Shown here in pieces: positions 26,154-26,155 of a DNA stretch of 26,155 nucleotides (positions within the stretch are counted from its first letter, which is position 1; the number at the start of each line of letters is the position of its first letter). The translations under genes and the position numbers were made by a program. Origin of the DNA: a virus. The notes beneath the pieces were generated by a model. The model was not told the DNA's origin. It did not search any database and saw nothing but the letters and a program-made list of their open reading frames with translations. Location: IMG/VR virus record IMGVR_UViG_3300030110_002073, positions 1-26,155 of that record; one strand, 5' to 3'.

Positions 26154-26155
26154 GG
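25978..26155. other. GC-rich segment inside terL (composition shift)
   Basis: Counting bases from 25,981 to the edge gives 93 G+C of 175 (53%), against 17 of 60 (28%) just left of 25,921. Leu is CTC five times of seven and Asn is AAC at every position up to the switch, while codons to the left favour A/T endings (CTA, TTA, AGT, ATA). The reading frame and the motifs continue smoothly across. Confidence 0.8.

Noticed and set aside
1-26155. tRNA genes, CRISPR arrays, insertion sequences, integrase or attachment sites
   Set aside because: None seen on either strand; almost all bases are occupied by virion genes, and the longest gene-free gaps are under 75 bases.

Overview
The window is a late (virion morphogenesis) block of a tailed double-stranded DNA phage. 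Every gene I can support lies on the minus strand, read from right to left, with mostly 0-70 base spacings. The protein set (TerL, a long portal, acidic scaffold, capsid protein, two short neck/adaptor proteins, a P22 gp10-like stabilization protein, internal proteins and a giant ejection-type protein, with no tape-measure, sheath or tail-tube gene) fits a short-tailed podovirus-like architecture. No lysogeny, replication, tRNA or CRISPR features are visible. The sequence is AT-rich. None of the starts I checked has a Shine-Dalgarno sequence; the upstream stretches are A/T-rich, as is usual for Bacteroidetes genes and their phages. The secreted protein at the left end has a Bacteroidetes-looking signal peptide. 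I infer a phage of a Bacteroidetes (probably flavobacterial, possibly marine) host.

Layout from right to left (transcription order): TerL (5' end off the right edge; 26153-24717); portal (24716-22296); scaffold (22262-21066); major capsid protein (21049-19595), followed at once by a strong UUCG-tetraloop terminator (19547-19586); a conserved-looking head/neck protein of unknown function (19525-18707), followed by a weaker hairpin (18666-18695); a neck/adaptor protein interrupted by four GTGYS-type repeats (18649-17444); a second neck protein with an extra N-terminal beta domain (17440-16223); a 1289-residue gp10-like stabilization/hub protein (16220-12351); its 495-residue partner (12328-10841); two putative internal virion proteins (10837-10025 and 10002-8410); a 2596-residue giant protein (8400-610); a 25-residue micro-ORF (608-531) that shares one base with the start of a secreted beta-rich protein (531 to the left edge).

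In this model TerL pumps DNA through the portal into a shell built from capsid protein on scaffold. The adaptor and hub proteins close the neck, and the 270-, 530- and 2596-residue proteins are held inside and ejected with the DNA. The giant protein carries a complete HExxH zinc-protease motif and a complete set of HAD phosphatase motifs in one chain. That matches the idea of a polyvalent protein that enters the cell with the genome and acts there before phage transcription starts. The terminator after the capsid gene would let capsid, scaffold, portal and TerL be made in excess of the downstream tail and ejection proteins.

The most notable points are the giant two-enzyme ejection protein, the surface-type repeats and domains inserted in two successive neck proteins, an abrupt rise in GC content inside terL at about 25,975, and the micropeptide plus secreted protein at the end of the block. 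Product calls rest on recognition of sequence features; no database search was possible.
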